Notes: generated from the sequence alone by a model not told the origin. Positions 11,090-21,660 are shown, counted from the first letter of the stretch. The stretch: DNA of 64,000 nt from Heloderma charlesbogerti (GCA_026122225.1 JANEZZ010001845.1:248001-312000), one strand, 5' to 3'. A program made the numbers and translations.

Positions 11090-11480
11090 CTTCCATTATT
11101 TATTAATTTTTAATTTCATTTATTACATTTCTATACCACCCAATAGGCAAAGCTCTCTGGGCAGTTTACAAAGATCAAAAACCTTAAAAATACAACATTA
11201 GACATAGTATAAAAACTGTTTACATACAAACATATAAATAGACAGTGCGCGCCTGCGTACGCACACACAACCTTTCAAACTATCAACATTAAGAAAATCA
11301 GGACTTGATTAAAATCTCCTCATATGCTGCCAAATGCCTGAGAGTAGAGGAAGGTCTAAACCCGGCACCGAAAGACGACAATGTTGGCACCGGGTGAGTC
11401 TTGCTGGGGCGATTGTGCCATAATTGTGGGGCCTTCTGCCAAGGAGGTCAGGGTGGCTTGCGAGGCTCTCCCTCACCACA
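11090..11480 (-). mobile_element. LINE 3' end, L2-like, minus strand
   Basis: Read on the minus strand it ends with the pattern GTAAACTGCCCAGAGAGC, TTTGCCTATTGGGTGGTATA, then an AAAT-type tail. The 5' side keeps GGCCCCACAATTATGGCACA and a GGTGCC-rich stretch. The same tail is found at 20352, 21150, 26905 and 62700. A short AC/GC patch (11244-11270) sits inside. Confidence 0.6.
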
Positions 11481-11648
11481 CATACACACATACACACCCC
11501 TTTTATTGTCACAGCAAACCTCTCTGGTAGGTTAGGCCAAAAGAGTGATCCAAGTTCATCCAGAGAACTTCATGGCTGAATGGAGATGTGAATCTAGACC
11601 TCCCAGGTCTTAGCTGAGTACTAACCAGCTGGCCACAACTGCATGGGA
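11481..11648. other. Short unassigned stretch
   Basis: AC-rich patch, then CAGCAAACCTCTCTGGTAGG and GAGAACTTCATGGCTGAATG. This wording is common at the tail end of SINEs that end in GAGGTAGG-type sequence, but no complete element is seen. Confidence 0.3.
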
Positions 11649-12599
11649 CAGGGGTGTTGAACCAGCCTAAGGGCCAAAATCAATTTCAGGGAAGCTCTTG
11701 GGGCCACTTTCCAATGGTGGGCAGGGCCTAAGGGGGAAGGGTCAAGGCCAAAATACCAAACTTACAGCATGTTGCATCTAAAAGATCTAACTATCAGTAA
11801 CTGTCACATTCCATCATCCCCTCCTTCGCAATCAACACACTCCAGGAAACAAGGCTTCAGGCCAACACTACTTTAGTAGTCAAGGACTAGCTTCTTCACA
11901 AATGCAAATTCTAGGAAAATCTCAGACTGCATAGAACCAGCTAATCCACACATCTACAAATATCAACAGAGGAGCCGAAGTGGAAGCAAGAGAAGTTGCC
12001 AGCAGTCCGGGCAAGAACTTCTCAGCCAGACTTGCTTGGCAGGGATGCCCTTCCCTTGGGGTGGCTCCCTCCTACGTTGGCTTCCATGAGTGGCCAACCA
12101 GGCAGAGCATCTGAGCCCTGCCCCTCACTTTTCCCACTCCACTCTGCAACAGACCCCAGCATCCCTCAAGTCATGCCCCTTGCACTCCTCCTCATCTCCC
12201 CCCAAAACTTGAGTTGTCAGGGTGGAGGAATGGGGGAGCCATTCACTCTGGGCCATCTGTGTGGCAAGGTCTTGGGAAGAAAGTCTTGCGGTATCTGGGC
12301 TCACTAGGGAGGGGGCCTTCCCCTGTTCTGGCTGTTCCCATTCTGATTCTGAATCTGAGCTGCCAGACATCTCCACATGCTCATTCACTGCTGACAGTAA
12401 CTAAGCCTCAGGAGAGGCATTTTAACCTTTTAAAATGAGGAGAAAACCCAGAAAACAGCCAGGAAACCACCAAAAGATTGATGGGCTGGGAAAGGGAGCA
12501 TGGTCAGGGGAAGTGGGCATGGCCAGAGGAAGTGGGTGTGGCCATCTGGGGAATCCTGGAGGCAGATCTGGCTGTCAGTCCTGAGGTTCATCACCCCTG
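11649..12599. mobile_element. hAT-type nonautonomous element, CAGGGGT family, long copy
   Basis: The ends CAGGGGTGTTGAACC and GGTTCATCACCCCTG are inverted repeats matching at 14 of 15 bases. The flanks GCATGGGA and GCCTCAGA agree at only 5 of 8, so the target duplication is weak. The interior repeats GGGCAGGGCC-like and GTGGGCATGGCC motifs and has no transposase frame. The short relative at 39010-39337 has a better duplication. Confidence 0.55.
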
Positions 12600-13660
12600 G
12601 CCTCAGACCTTCTTCCACCTTGCTTGAGTCTTATGGCTGCTGCCAACTGCAACATAGTATGTCTGTAGATAATATCCCCCATGATATCTCACTACAAACT
12701 GTCCAGAAAGCTTCAAAAGGCCATGCAGTGGGTGAGAATCTGCATGACTTTGCTAGGTCCCAAGAACCAAAGAAAGCTCACAAACTCCAATTGCAGCTAC
12801 CGGTTACCTACTGCAGAAGGCTCTGACACATCGCCAGGAACATGTGCAATGCTAACATCTTATTATCCACAGGAGCCAGAGAAATTAGAGGTCATTTTCT
12901 GTTTTCTCGGGCCCTCCCATCATAACGATGAATTTTAAAAAGGCCTGACTGGCAATGTGCTTATTTATAGCTATTAAGGGTTGAATATTTGATTAATATT
13001 CATTGCAGGAGTTTTGCTTCTCTGAATTTCCACTGCAAGGTATATGCCGGAAAGCCTCGCCATCTGCATGTCAATGTAGGAAGGGAGAGGCGAGGGACCA
13101 GCGCCAGATAGCTCTTGGTGGCGTGTCACTCTTCCTCAAGGGCTTCACCAGGTGGTAGGTGATGGTCTTCCAGAAGATTGCCGGATGCATCCAGATGATC
13201 TTTCACAATGGAAACTTGGAGACCAGCCCTGGAGAAGAGGAATGAATGAATGAATGAATGAATGAGGGAGGGAGTGGAGAAGAGAGGAAACATGTCAAGA
13301 TGATTCAGCATTTCTTTTCCAAGGAAACCACTGCATTTCATTCTCCAACATGCAGATTATAGGGAGCCCTGGTTCCTGCTCAAAGATGTTGTCAAAACTC
13401 AGCAGCCGTCAAGGCTCCACTCAGCACCTCCAACATGGCCAGAGGCCTGATGAAAAGCCATGGCCTGCTGCATGGCGTTCATCATGTCATCACATGACCC
13501 CAGGGAGGCCGCTCCAGGAATCGCAAACAAAACATCCATAGACAGGAGAAGGGGCAGGTTATGAACATCCAGTTCACATACAAAGATGCCTCAGACCAGG
13601 TCAGACTATTTGCCATCTCACTCAGTGCTCATCTCAGAGTTCACTCTGTCCTGCAGCCTC
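12600..13660. other. Unassigned stretch with an A/T-rich, possibly conserved patch
   Basis: No exon is supported. The 12940-13060 patch (TTATTTATAGCTATTAAGGG, ATTTGATTAATATTCATTGC) is A/T-rich, free of repeat features and has homeobox-like TTAAT words, as many conserved noncoding elements do. Conservation cannot be judged from one sequence. Confidence 0.3.
13239..13267. repeat. (GAAT)n tetranucleotide repeat
   Basis: Seven or so perfect copies of GAAT. Confidence 0.85.
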
Positions 13661-13667
13661 TCTCTAG

Positions 13668-14095
13668 GGCAGGGTGGGAAACCATTGGCCCACTGGCCTA
13701 ATCCAGCCCATGGAGTTCCCTCTCTGGCCCATGGAAGTTTGTTCTCCCTCTGCAGGCCCCAGCCCCTCACCTCTCAAAGTAATGCCCCCTGTTCTGGAGG
13801 CTACCTTAGGGGGCTTAGAGAGGAGGTGCAGAGAGAGATCCCTTTGTTATCTCCAATCACAACTTGGAGATAACAAGGGGATTCCCACAGAGGAGTGGTG
13901 TACTAAGATCTTCTGGAGAGACCACCACCTTCAGAGGCAGGGTCTGGTGATAACCCAAGACAGAGCCTTTTTGGTGGCTGCTCCCAGGCTGTGGAACTCC
14001 CTCCCAAGGGATGCTAGGTTTACTTCCTCTTTGCTGTCCTTCTGCTGGCCAGCAAAGATCACTTTATTTAAGAATTTGTTTTGGTTTGCAAATCA
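13668..14095 (+). mobile_element. hAT-like start plus L2-like LINE coding remnant
   Basis: 13668-13760 carries CAGGGTGGGAAACCATTGGC, a hAT-like start. From about 13900 the sequence encodes the end of an L2/CR1-clade ORF2: GACAGAGCCTTTTTGGTGGC, then CCCAGGCTGTGGAACTCCCT, that is RAFLVAAPRLWNSLP. It runs into CACTTTATTTAAGAATTTG. The protein motif AxxLWNxLP is typical of that clade. It is too short to function. Confidence 0.5.
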
Positions 14096-14099
14096 CTTG

Positions 14100-14445
14100 A
14101 AAATGCCCCATTTGTAACCTCGAATTGGAATGGAAGTTCATGTTCACCCAAAAATGTTTGCAAATTCTTGAAGTAGCATTTGCATTTGCAAAATATGCAC
14201 TTTTAAACATGCACAACTATGGAAATATGCAGAACTTTAAAAGTGCAGAACTTTTGAAAAATGCCCAACTTTAAGAATGCACAACTATGGAAAAATGCAC
14301 AACTTTTGAAGAATGTGTACTTTCCCCTTTCAAATGAAATGAAAAACAGCAGGTCACAAACAAGAATGGGAGCAAGTCAAACTGAACTTTGGAGTTACGT
14401 CTGGAGAATTTCAGCTAGTTTGAGCATCCTGGTTCACCCATCTGT
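14100..14445. mobile_element. A/T-rich hAT MITE remnant
   Basis: Repeated words such as GCACAACTATGGAAA, AAAAATGCACAACTTT and AACTTTTGAA resemble the inside of the TAGGGATG MITEs at 44740 and 62228. The ends are decayed (AGTTTGAGCATCCTGG on the right). Confidence 0.4.
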
Positions 14446-14550
14446 AGCAGTGGCTCTCCAGAGATTGTGTCCAAGCCCTATCTGGAGATGACATAGATTG
14501 AATCTGGGACCTCCTATATGCAAAGCCGGTGCTCTTGTGCTATGGTCTCC
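14446..14550 (-). mobile_element. tRNA-derived SINE fragment
   Basis: The minus strand gives GAGACCATAGCACAAGAGCA, CTTTGCATATAGGAGGTCCC and AGATTCAATCTATG. This is the box A to box B part of the SINE family at 19385, and it is decayed. Confidence 0.5.
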
Positions 14551-14559
14551 AGCTAACAG

Positions 14560-15400
14560 AAAATGCCTCATGTTGAGTAGACAACTCTGGGCTATGTGAA
14601 CCATAGCCTGCTTCTGAATAAGGCAAATCCATAAATTCATATGCAATAATGCATGTTGAACAGGGTCAATCTCCAGTAGTTGACATGATGAGAGAGCTTC
14701 TTACAGGAGCTTCCTAACTGACCTCAGGTTCCCTGAGTTGGGGGGCACACATTTTAGGTTTCAATCCAAGTGCAACCACAGGTAACCCCACCCCCAGCCT
14801 AAGCTAACCCAACAATGATGTAAATACAAATCACCACCAGTGAATGGACAGAGATCTCAATGTAATTTTCTGTTTCTGGTAGGTATTAGTTGGGGGGGGG
14901 GGCACCAATCTCACCAGCTCCCTTTTCTCTCTTTAAGTTAAAAGTCTTCTTGAGATAAACTCAGGCATACAAGCAAACAAAAAGCAATCAATTATGACCA
15001 CTCTGAAAGTGGTTCTAATTGGCAATGTAATATGCTTCAGCTAATTAATATTCGCACAGAGAAGGCTGCATGCACTTTGCTTAATTAAAAAGAGATTAAT
15101 TTATCAACACAGGTATACTTTAATTAGGTATTTCTCCATATGTTTCCAACTGTCTGCTCCTATTGGCAAAGGGACCAGATTATCTGTGTGTTTTCTTTAT
15201 AGATGGTGACACTTTGGAAACTTTAGACCCAAGCAGATTCTTGTGATGCAGCGACTGGGGCTTCTGCTTTTCCTCTTCAAGCAGAAGAACTATCCCCCCA
15301 TGCTATCCTGCCCACCCAATGCCATACCACAAACAGGCCTGAAGCCCCTTTGTGTATGGAGCCAGGAGAGCACATATTTTTCATGGGAAAAGTCCCAGGT
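14560..15400. other. Unassigned stretch with a candidate conserved noncoding element
   Basis: No gene or repeat is recognised. 14985-15190 is A/T-rich with CAGCTAATTAATATTCG, TTGCTTAATTAAAAAGAG and ACTTTAATTAGGTATTT, that is several TAATTA homeodomain-type words in a short space. A G-run (14893-14902) lies to the left. Confidence 0.35.
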
Positions 15401-15414
15401 ACAATTCCTGGCAT

Positions 15415-15856
15415 TTTTGTTGTTGTTGTTCAGTCGTTCAGTCGTGTCCGACTCTTCGTGACCCCATGGACCATAGCACGCCAGGCCTTCCTGTCCTGCG
15501 TTCTCTCCCGGAGCATGCTCAAGTTCATATTCATTGCATCTGTGATGCTATCTAGCCATCTCATCCTCTGCCGTCCCCTTCTCCTTTTGCCTTCAGTCTT
15601 TCCCAGCATCAGGGTCTTTTCCAGGGAGTTTTCTCTTCGCATTAGGTGGCCAAAATATTGGAGCTTCAGCTTCATTATCTGTCCTTCCAATGAGCACTCA
15701 GGGTTGATTTCCTTTAGGATGGACTGATTTGACCTCCTTGCAGTCCAGGGGACTCGTAAGAGTCTTCCCCAGCACCACAGTTCGAAAGCATCAATTCTTC
15801 GGCGCTCAGCCTTCCTTATAGTCCAGCTCTCACAGCCATACATTACTACTGGGAAA
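15415..15856 (-). mobile_element. RTE/BovB LINE copy 2, 3' end, with target duplication
   Basis: A 5'-truncated BovB on the minus strand. AATTCCTGGCAT lies at 15403-15414 and again at 15857-15868, a perfect 12-bp target duplication. The remaining frame is open for the C-terminal region (VVMYGCESWTIRKAERRRID, RVPWTARRSNQS, HLMRRENSLEKT, and GVTKSRTRLND at the end). It is the only BovB copy here on the minus strand. It has no endonuclease or RT core and so is inactive. Confidence 0.93.
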
Positions 15857-15884
15857 AATTCCTGGCATAGGGATCTGTTTAAGT

Positions 15885-16103
15885 CAGTGGAGGCTGGTGG
15901 CTCCGATTTTGGTGGGGCTGTAAATCCATTGTGGGTTTTAGTCAGAACCAGCCAGAACTCTAAGGAGCTATTCAAGGTTCTGAACCCTATATCCAAAATA
16001 GGGTTCACCACCTTGAAAATCTCATTTAAAGTTCTGGCTGGTTCTGACTAAAAACCAGAAAGGATTCACATCCCACCAAAATTGAAGCCACCAGCCTCCA
16101 CTG
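15885..16103. mobile_element. Palindromic hAT MITE, CAGTGGAGG family, copy 1
   Basis: 219 bp with inverted ends CAGTGGAGGCTGGTGGCTCC and its mirror. The flanks GTTTAAGT (15877-15884) and GTTTGAGT (16104-16111) match at 7 of 8, giving an 8-bp duplication. The two halves pair over much of their length (AGTCAGAACCAGCCAGAACT and its mirror). It sits close beside BovB copy 2. Related copies are at 20011 and 45305. Confidence 0.85.
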
Positions 16104-16111
16104 GTTTGAGT

Positions 16112-16515
16112 TTGAGCAGTGTTTGAGTTTGCCGAGGTCCTCTTTTTTCCACCTCCATGCTTATCTCACCTCATGCATGCTTCTGCATGCAAACATCTTT
16201 TAAAAAAAATAAATAAAAAACAGGAAAAGTGTCCTTTTAGAAACATGAAAAATGTGTACTTTTCCAACCATGCATCCCAAATGTACCCCCCCGCCCCATA
16301 AGCTAAAGCATTAATATGGTTGGGGGTTGGATGTGCATTTTCAGAACTCTGCACTTGCAGAATTGTGCACTTCTGAACATGAACGCAACCTCAAGAAATG
16401 GCGATGAATTCCCAAGAACTGTGCTCCTGCTTGCATTTGCATTCAGGGTGGTGAACAGAACATATTGCTTGCCTGATTTGCAAACAGGACTGAAATTCTC
16501 ATATATCTCTTCCCT
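16112..16515. mobile_element. A/T-rich hAT MITE remnant
   Basis: Has GCATGCAAACATC, GTGTACTTTTCCAACCATGC, TGTGCACTTCTGAACATG and an end-like TCTCTTCCCTA. This is the vocabulary of the TAGGGATG MITEs. Ends and duplication are not resolved. Confidence 0.4.
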
Positions 16516-16797
16516 ACTGTAGCAGGGAAGCTGCTGTACTCAAAAAGGACAATGCTAGGCTAGAATGATGGACAAAAATTCTGGCCAGGTGGTTTAAGGT
16601 GGCCTTCTAGGACTCACTCAGCCTCAGACACACAGAGGCTTCATTCTCCGTATCACCAAGAAAACTTGCCAGAGGAGACAGCTGCTGGTCTGTTCTTTGC
16701 TAAGCCATTCCCCCATACTGGTGCTTGCAATCAGTGTGGGCATGTAGTTGTGTCTGGGTCAGGAATAGGACAGGCATGGTCTCTGTGTCCATGTACC
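16516..16797. other. Unassigned noncoding stretch
   Basis: Nothing recognised. Confidence 0.3.
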
Positions 16798-17345
16798 CAT
16801 AAGAACATAAGAAGAGCCATGCTAGATCAGACCAAGGGTCATCTAGTCCAGCATTCTGTTCACACCGTGGCCAACCAGCTGTTGACCAGGAACCCATAAG
16901 CAGGGCATGAGTGCAACAGTACCCTCCCACCCATGTTCCCCAGCAACTGGTGTACATAGGCTCACTGCCTCTGGTACTGGAGGTAGCACACAGCCATCAG
17001 GACTAGTAGCCATTGATAGCCTTTTCCTCCAGGAAACTGTCCAAGTCTACCCCCTTTTAAAGCCACTCAAATAAATTGGTAGCCATCGCTACATCTTGCG
17101 GAATTGAATTCCATAGTTTAACTCTGTGCTGTGTGGAGAAGTCCTTCCTTTTATCTGTCCTGAATCTCCCAACAATCAGCTTCATGGGAAGACCCCAGTG
17201 GGTTCTAGTATCATGAGAGAGGGAGAAAAAAGTCTCCCTATCCACATTCTCCACACCATGCATCATTTTTTACCCCCCTATCATGTCTCCATGCATCATT
17301 TTATACACCTCTATCATGTACCCATATGTTAATGTGCCAATGCAA
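16798..17345 (-). mobile_element. CR1 LINE, 3' part with end of ORF2
   Basis: The minus strand runs from the last coding part to the tail. Encoded: HGVENVDRETFFSLSHDTRT, KLIVGRFRTDKRKDFSTQHR, then KLWNSIPQDVAMATN, the conserved C-terminal end of CR1 ORF2 proteins. Then come the 3' UTR (GTTGCTGGGGAACATGGGTG; GGCCACGGTGTGAACAGAAT) and the tail GGCTCTTCTTATGTTCTTATG. CR1 elements end in such 8-bp repeats. Strongly 5'-truncated and inactive. Confidence 0.85.
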
Positions 17346-18020
17346 GGGGCTAAGCTTCAAGGGTTATATAAGCTTACAGTGACCTCCCTTCAGACCCTTT
17401 GCAATTCCAGCTCCAGCTCACCCTCTATTTCACTGTAAGGCTTGTGGTGGGATGTTTCAGTGGTGAGAAGGAATTTCTTTACGTGCCATCAATTTGGCTT
17501 TGGGTGACAGGCATTTTCGCCTCTTCTGCACTGACCTTAAGAAGAGAGATGTCATTCACCATGATCTTAGCTTAATTGGTGTTAAGGGAGGTATGTCACC
17601 ATTCAGACCATGAGACCTGTGGTCAAGATATGGATTGTTTGGGGGGCTAACTCAACTCACCTACTAGGAGTTTGGGGGCCCTTGGAGAGGTTGACATGGG
17701 AAGGCATAATCTACTCACCTAGTCTCAGGCCAGGGTGGTCTCGCCCAAGCTGACCAGAGGGTGTTACTGCAGTTTCTACTTCTGCCCTTGTGAAGTGACA
17801 GAAGGGGACCTATATGGTTCCACCTGCCCCTATAAAACCATGCTTGTTGGGATGGATCCAGACTGAGTTAGTCATGTTTTAATCCTACTGGAATTAAGCT
17901 GGTCATGATGAACTTTGGCCCCATTGATTTCAATGGATTGCTTCCTAAGTCTGAGCAATATCATCTAGATAAAAGCAAGCCAATGATGCTCAACTCAGAT
18001 TTCTTCCTCAGAACACCAGT
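17346..18020. other. Unassigned stretch with a MITE fragment
   Basis: No gene. 17858-17962 has GACTGAGTTAGTCATG, then CATTGATTTCAATGG, then TCCTAAGTCTGAGCAAT, resembling a short palindromic DNA element of squamates built on CCCATTGATTTCAATGG. Confidence 0.35.
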
Positions 18021-18033
18021 GGATGCTCATAGT

Positions 18034-18034
18034 A

Positions 18035-18066
<32 letters not shown>
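18034..18066. repeat. (AC)n dinucleotide repeat
   Basis: About 16 uninterrupted AC units. Confidence 0.9.
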
Positions 18067-18068
<2 letters not shown>

Positions 18069-18164
18069 ATAAATGTGATATAACTTGTATTGTCATTATT
18101 TCATTAGGTAGTCAGCTTCTACTTAGCCTGTTTTACTATAGCTGTTTCAGGGATCTGTGTAGAA

Positions 18165-18560
18165 GCACAATTCAAGCTTGTCAAAGTTTTCAAAATTCCA
18201 TCTCAAAGCTCATTCCATCTCATGTCCAAATCAGATGGCAGTCTTGGGGGGTGGGGTGTTGGGGGTGTTGCATGAAAATTTGTTCATATTTTTTCATGCA
18301 TATCAATTGTGCACACCTTTGACATGTACACATTGTTCTCCAATTGATTAAAGCATGCTTCAACACACTTTTGAAAAGTATACCTTATTTGTGCTGTCAA
18401 ATGCATTTTTTTTGCATCAGCGAATCACACTGCAAGTTTGTAAATGTACGGACTTTGACCATATATTGTGTCTGAGTCCACGTTCAGTTCACAAGTTGTG
18501 AACTGGGTAAATGCTGATCAAATACTAACTGAAACAAATTCCTTATATATCCTTAAGCCT
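18165..18560. mobile_element. A/T-rich hAT MITE, TAGGGATG type
   Basis: Follows the copy at 33385 closely: TTGTCAAAGTTTTC, AATTCCATCTCAAAGCTCAT, CAAATCAGATGGCAGT, then TGTACACATTGTTCTC, TGATTAAAGCATG, and near the right end AACTGGGTAAATGCTGATCA. The right terminal CATCCCTA has decayed (TATATCCTTA). Confidence 0.6.
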
Positions 18561-18879
18561 GTTCCACAAGCATATCAGTGCTAGACTAAGAATTATAATT
18601 CGTGAATTGCGTTATTTCTTTAGAGACCTTGTTATATTACTACGTATGCTATTTTTCTTGTTTATTGCCTTTATTTTTTAACTTTATTTCAAAAAATAAA
18701 ATTTAATGATAAACAAAAGATCAAGTGATCATCTGACTGTCTACCCATCTGCTCCTCTTTCTCTCAGTGCTCTCCCTGTCTGGCTTACCAGCTCACCATC
18801 CAGCCTTATTTCTTGCTGGATTACAGGTGTGTGCCATGCTTCACCTCCTGGTCATGGGGACATCAGAATTTTAGTGGCC
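18561..18879. other. Unassigned A/T-rich stretch
   Basis: A/T-rich with TTATTTTTTAACTTTATTTC. No family recognised. Confidence 0.3.
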
Positions 18880-19063
18880 TTCTACTGAGTCAGACACTAG
18901 GTCCACCTAGCCCAGTGTTGACACTGACTGGCAGCAGCAACTCTCCAGGGTGTCAGACAGGATTTTTTTTCTCCCTAGCTCTACTCAGAGAAGCCAGGGA
19001 TCAAACCTGGGACATGTGCATCAAAAGCAGGGGCTCTACTACCACTGAGCTGTGCCCCATCCC
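18880..19063 (-). mobile_element. tRNA-derived SINE
   Basis: On the minus strand: GGGGCACAGCTCAGTGGTAG (box A), GGTTTGATCCCTGG (box B), then GCTGCTGCCAGTCAGTGTCA and GGGCTAGGTGGACC. Same family as the copy at 19385; the tail is lost. Confidence 0.7.
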
Positions 19064-19064
19064 C

Positions 19065-19390
19065 ATTTCCTACAGTGGCCAACCAGATGCCTCTGAGAAG
19101 CCCACTAGCAGGACTGGATGGCAATCACTCTCCCCTGTTGCTTATCTCCAGCATCTGATATTTGGAGGTGGACACGCTTGGACCATGGAGGTTCCATTGC
19201 ACGATCTTGACTAAGAGTATCAGAGGAGTCCTGCTGGACCAGGCTGAAGGCCCATCTAGTCTTGCTTCCTCCTTCCTCTCCTGTCCATTAATTTCTCTAA
19301 TCCCCTTTGAAAGCTATGTAAGGGAATGCCTGTCCTGTCATGTACTGTGTGAAGAAGGATTTCCTTTCACCTGTCCCAAATCCATAGGAA
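19065..19390 (-). mobile_element. CR1 LINE 3' end, two adjoining pieces
   Basis: The first piece (to about 19160) shows, on plus, CCTACAGTGGCCAACCAGAT. The second (from about 19205) shows GTCCTGCTGGACCAGGCTGA, GGCCCATCTAGT and, nearer 19340, TGTGTGAAGAAGGATTTCCT. Both are minus-strand CR1 3' regions. They are probably two insertions, or one that has been rearranged. Confidence 0.6.
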
Positions 19391-19577
19391 CATAGGAAGC
19401 TGCCTTTTACTAATTTAGACCCTTGAGCCATCCAGCCCAATATTGTCAACACTGACTGGCAGCAGCAGTTCTGGTTTCAGGCAGGATCCCCCAGCCCTAC
19501 CTGGAGATCCTGCCGGGAACAAATCTGGGACCTTCTGCATGCAAAGCAGGCGCTCTACCACTGCGCCACGGCCCCGC
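19385..19577 (-). mobile_element. tRNA-derived SINE, most complete copy
   Basis: The minus strand begins GGGGCCGTGGCGCAGTGGTA (box A region) and GAGCGCCTGCTTTGCATGCA. A degenerate box B, GGTCCCAGATTTG, follows. The body contains GCTGCTGCCAGTCAGTGTTG, and the end is GCAGCTTCCTATGTTCCTATG. The doubled CCTATG tail is like a CR1/L2 3' end, suggesting that such a LINE moved it. Transcription would be by RNA polymerase III if the boxes still worked. Confidence 0.78.
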
Positions 19578-19649
19578 TCCAGACTACTTGGCCTCACCCT
19601 TGCAGGCAGGGAGCCAAGGGCAAGTGTCCTCAGATCCTAGCCATTTCTT

Positions 19650-19945
19650 CTTTGATCATCCACAGTCATGTTACCCCTATGGAATGCTTTCCCAACAACA
19701 TTCCCCTGGTACCTATTTTGATTTCTTTTAGATACCAAGTGAAAACTGTTTGTTTCCTAATGCCTCTGGCATATTTCAATTATGTCCCATGGCTGGTTTT
19801 TCTGTTTAGTGCTACTGCTTACCTCTTAACTCTGCATGTTTTTAATTATTATTTTCATTTTTAACATTGGTTTTTGTAACATATATTTATTTGTAAGTCA
19901 CCTTGAACTTCAGTTCAATGGAAAAGTTGGGTATATTCTAAATGT
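19650..19945 (+). mobile_element. LINE 3' end, L2-like
   Basis: CCCCTATGGAATGCTTTCCC (a WNxLP-like end) is followed by a T-rich UTR and GTAAGTCACCTTGAACTTC, then AAAGTTGGGTATATTCTAAA. This is the usual GTAAGYCGCCTTGAG...GGGATATAAAT close of L2-like elements. Confidence 0.5.
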
Positions 19946-20010
19946 ATGCATCCCACCCACCCCAAGAAATGTCTAAGTACTACACCCTCAGTTAGGAACA
20001 GAGGAAGGTG

Positions 20011-20196
20011 CAGCAAAGGCCAGTGACTCTGATTTTGGTGGGGCTTCTGCATCCACTCCGGGTTTCAGTCAGAACCAGCCAGAACTCCAAAGGGGCTATC
20101 CAAGGTGCTGAACCTATTGGATAGCTCACTTAGAGTTCTGGCTGGTTCTGGCTGAAAGCCAGAGTGGATTCACATCAGAGCCACCAGCCTCCACTG
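20011..20196. mobile_element. Palindromic hAT MITE, CAGTGGAGG family, copy 2
   Basis: 186 bp. GGAAGGTG lies at 20003-20010 and again at 20197-20204, a perfect 8-bp duplication. The right end is CCACCAGCCTCCACTG; the left end is a mutated CAGCAAAGGCCAGTGACTC. Interior CAGTCAGAACCAGCCAGAAC pairs with TTCTGGCTGGTTCTGGCTGA. It is noncoding. Confidence 0.87.
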
Positions 20197-20219
20197 GGAA
20201 GGTGCTGTGCCAGCGCATC

Positions 20220-20645
20220 TGATAGGAACATAGGGAGTTGCCTTGTACCGAGTCAGATGCTTGTTCTGTCTAGATCAGTATTGTCTATGTTGACTAGAAG
20301 GGGCTCCACAGGACTGTAGGCAAGAGTCTTTCCCAGTCCTCCTTGGAGATGATGATGATGAATTACATTGCTATACCACCCAATAGCCAAAGCTCTCTGA
20401 CCAGTTTACAAAGATTAAAAACATAAAAATACAGTATACAGAGGTTAAAAGTGACTTACATTAAAAAAAAACATGAACAGACAACATACACAAGAGAACA
20501 TGTATCTAAAACAACTTCAAGCAAGCTATCTCAAGCAATCAACCATCACCGTAAGACAATCCAGGATCAATTAAAACTCATATGCTAGGGATCAGATGCT
20601 AGGGATTGTATATGGGACTTTCAGCATGCAAAGCAACGCATATGC
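20220..20645 (-). mobile_element. tRNA-derived SINE split by an L2-like insertion
   Basis: The tail side (GATAGGAACATAGGGAGTTG, CAGTATTGTCTATGTTGAC) lies left and the tRNA head (GCATGCAAAGCAACGC, CTATGGCCC) lies right, with a LINE piece in between. The LINE therefore landed after the SINE. Decayed box B. Confidence 0.55.
20352..20585 (-). mobile_element. L2-like LINE 3' end nested in a SINE
   Basis: GATGATGATGATG begins the tail. It is followed by ATTGCTATACCACCCAATAG and CAAAGCTCTCTGACCAGTTT, the reverse complement of the L2-like ending. A-rich UTR sequence follows. Confidence 0.65.
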
Positions 20646-21149
20646 ACTATGGCCCTTTGGGGGTAGAGTTGGGTTCTGCACATGAGACATGCCAGCTTGC
20701 TCCTTAACATCTTGACTAGACTTCTTTGTTTATTTCACAGCCTTTGAAGTTGAGACACACATTTTTTAAAGACTTCGTACTCAATGTTCTTGCTTCTTTT
20801 ACTGAACATTATGCAATACGGAGCAAGTTGAAGTTAGCCAACAAACATACAAAAGATATATTCCCAATTAATCTTTCTCCCATAAAAAATTATATCTGAT
20901 TGCAGCAGGAGGTCTAAATGCTGCAGTGAGTTAGGGTGTACAAAAGCATCTCATTTTCCACACAGATATTTCCAAGCTGGGGCTTCTGGATGGAAATTTG
21001 CATTGGGCTAAAAAGAGGGAAAGTACAAGAGGAGAAAAGCACTGACTAGTGAGAAGAGAAAGGACCACTTCTCCTTCAATCAAAATGGATAAAACACCAC
21101 ACACCGGGGTACAGGGAGGAAAATAATACAAAATAAGAAGTCTTCTCTA
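20646..21149. other. Unassigned noncoding stretch
   Basis: Nothing recognised. Confidence 0.3.
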
Positions 21150-21660
21150 CTTTGAGCCTCTGGATCAGCAAATTCTGCCTGAAATGTGGAGGCTCGCTAA
21201 TGATACCTCCAGAGCCAATGTCTATACTTCACTTGAAGAAATATGAACTACGGAACTCTCTGCTACAAAGGAATAGCTGTGGCAAACAATTTATGGTGGC
21301 CTGGGGGCTATCAGGAAGAGGGCCTTTCTGCTGCGGCACCCCAGCTGTGGAATGAGCCTCCTAGAGAGATTTGCCTGGTATCTACGTTGTACTCTTTCCA
21401 GTGCCAGGTGAAGAAATACCTTTTTTATTATAAATAAAAAAGACCTTTTTTATTCTCCCAGTATTTTAGCATTTTAGCTTCCTAATCTTTTAGCTCTGGT
21501 GCTCAAATCTGTATTTTAAATCTCTGCATTATTGCTATGTTTTATTCTGGTTGTACTGTTATATTGTGGTTTGAAGCTTTCATATTTTATATTGTTTTAT
21601 GCTGCGCTTTGTGGTTTTTATTTTGGTGAACTGCCCAGAGAGCTTTGGCTATGGGATGGT
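21150..21660 (+). mobile_element. L2-like LINE, 3' part
   Basis: Degenerate end of ORF2 (GAGGGCCTTTCTGCTGCGGC, CCCCAGCTGTGGAATGAGCC: RAFxAAPQLWNEPP). The UTR contains TTTTAAATCTCTGCATTATT, and the close is GAACTGCCCAGAGAGCTTTG, GCTATGGGATGGTATAG. It continues into a GAAA microsatellite that serves as its tail. Confidence 0.7.

Noticed and set aside
15350..15727. Plus-strand open frame across BovB copy 2
   Set aside because: It is the antisense shadow of the BovB C-terminal frame; the same shadow appears opposite every BovB copy.
19385..19577. tRNA gene on the minus strand
   Set aside because: Only box A- and B-like words are present; the rest does not fold as a tRNA and is followed by a SINE body and a LINE-like tail.
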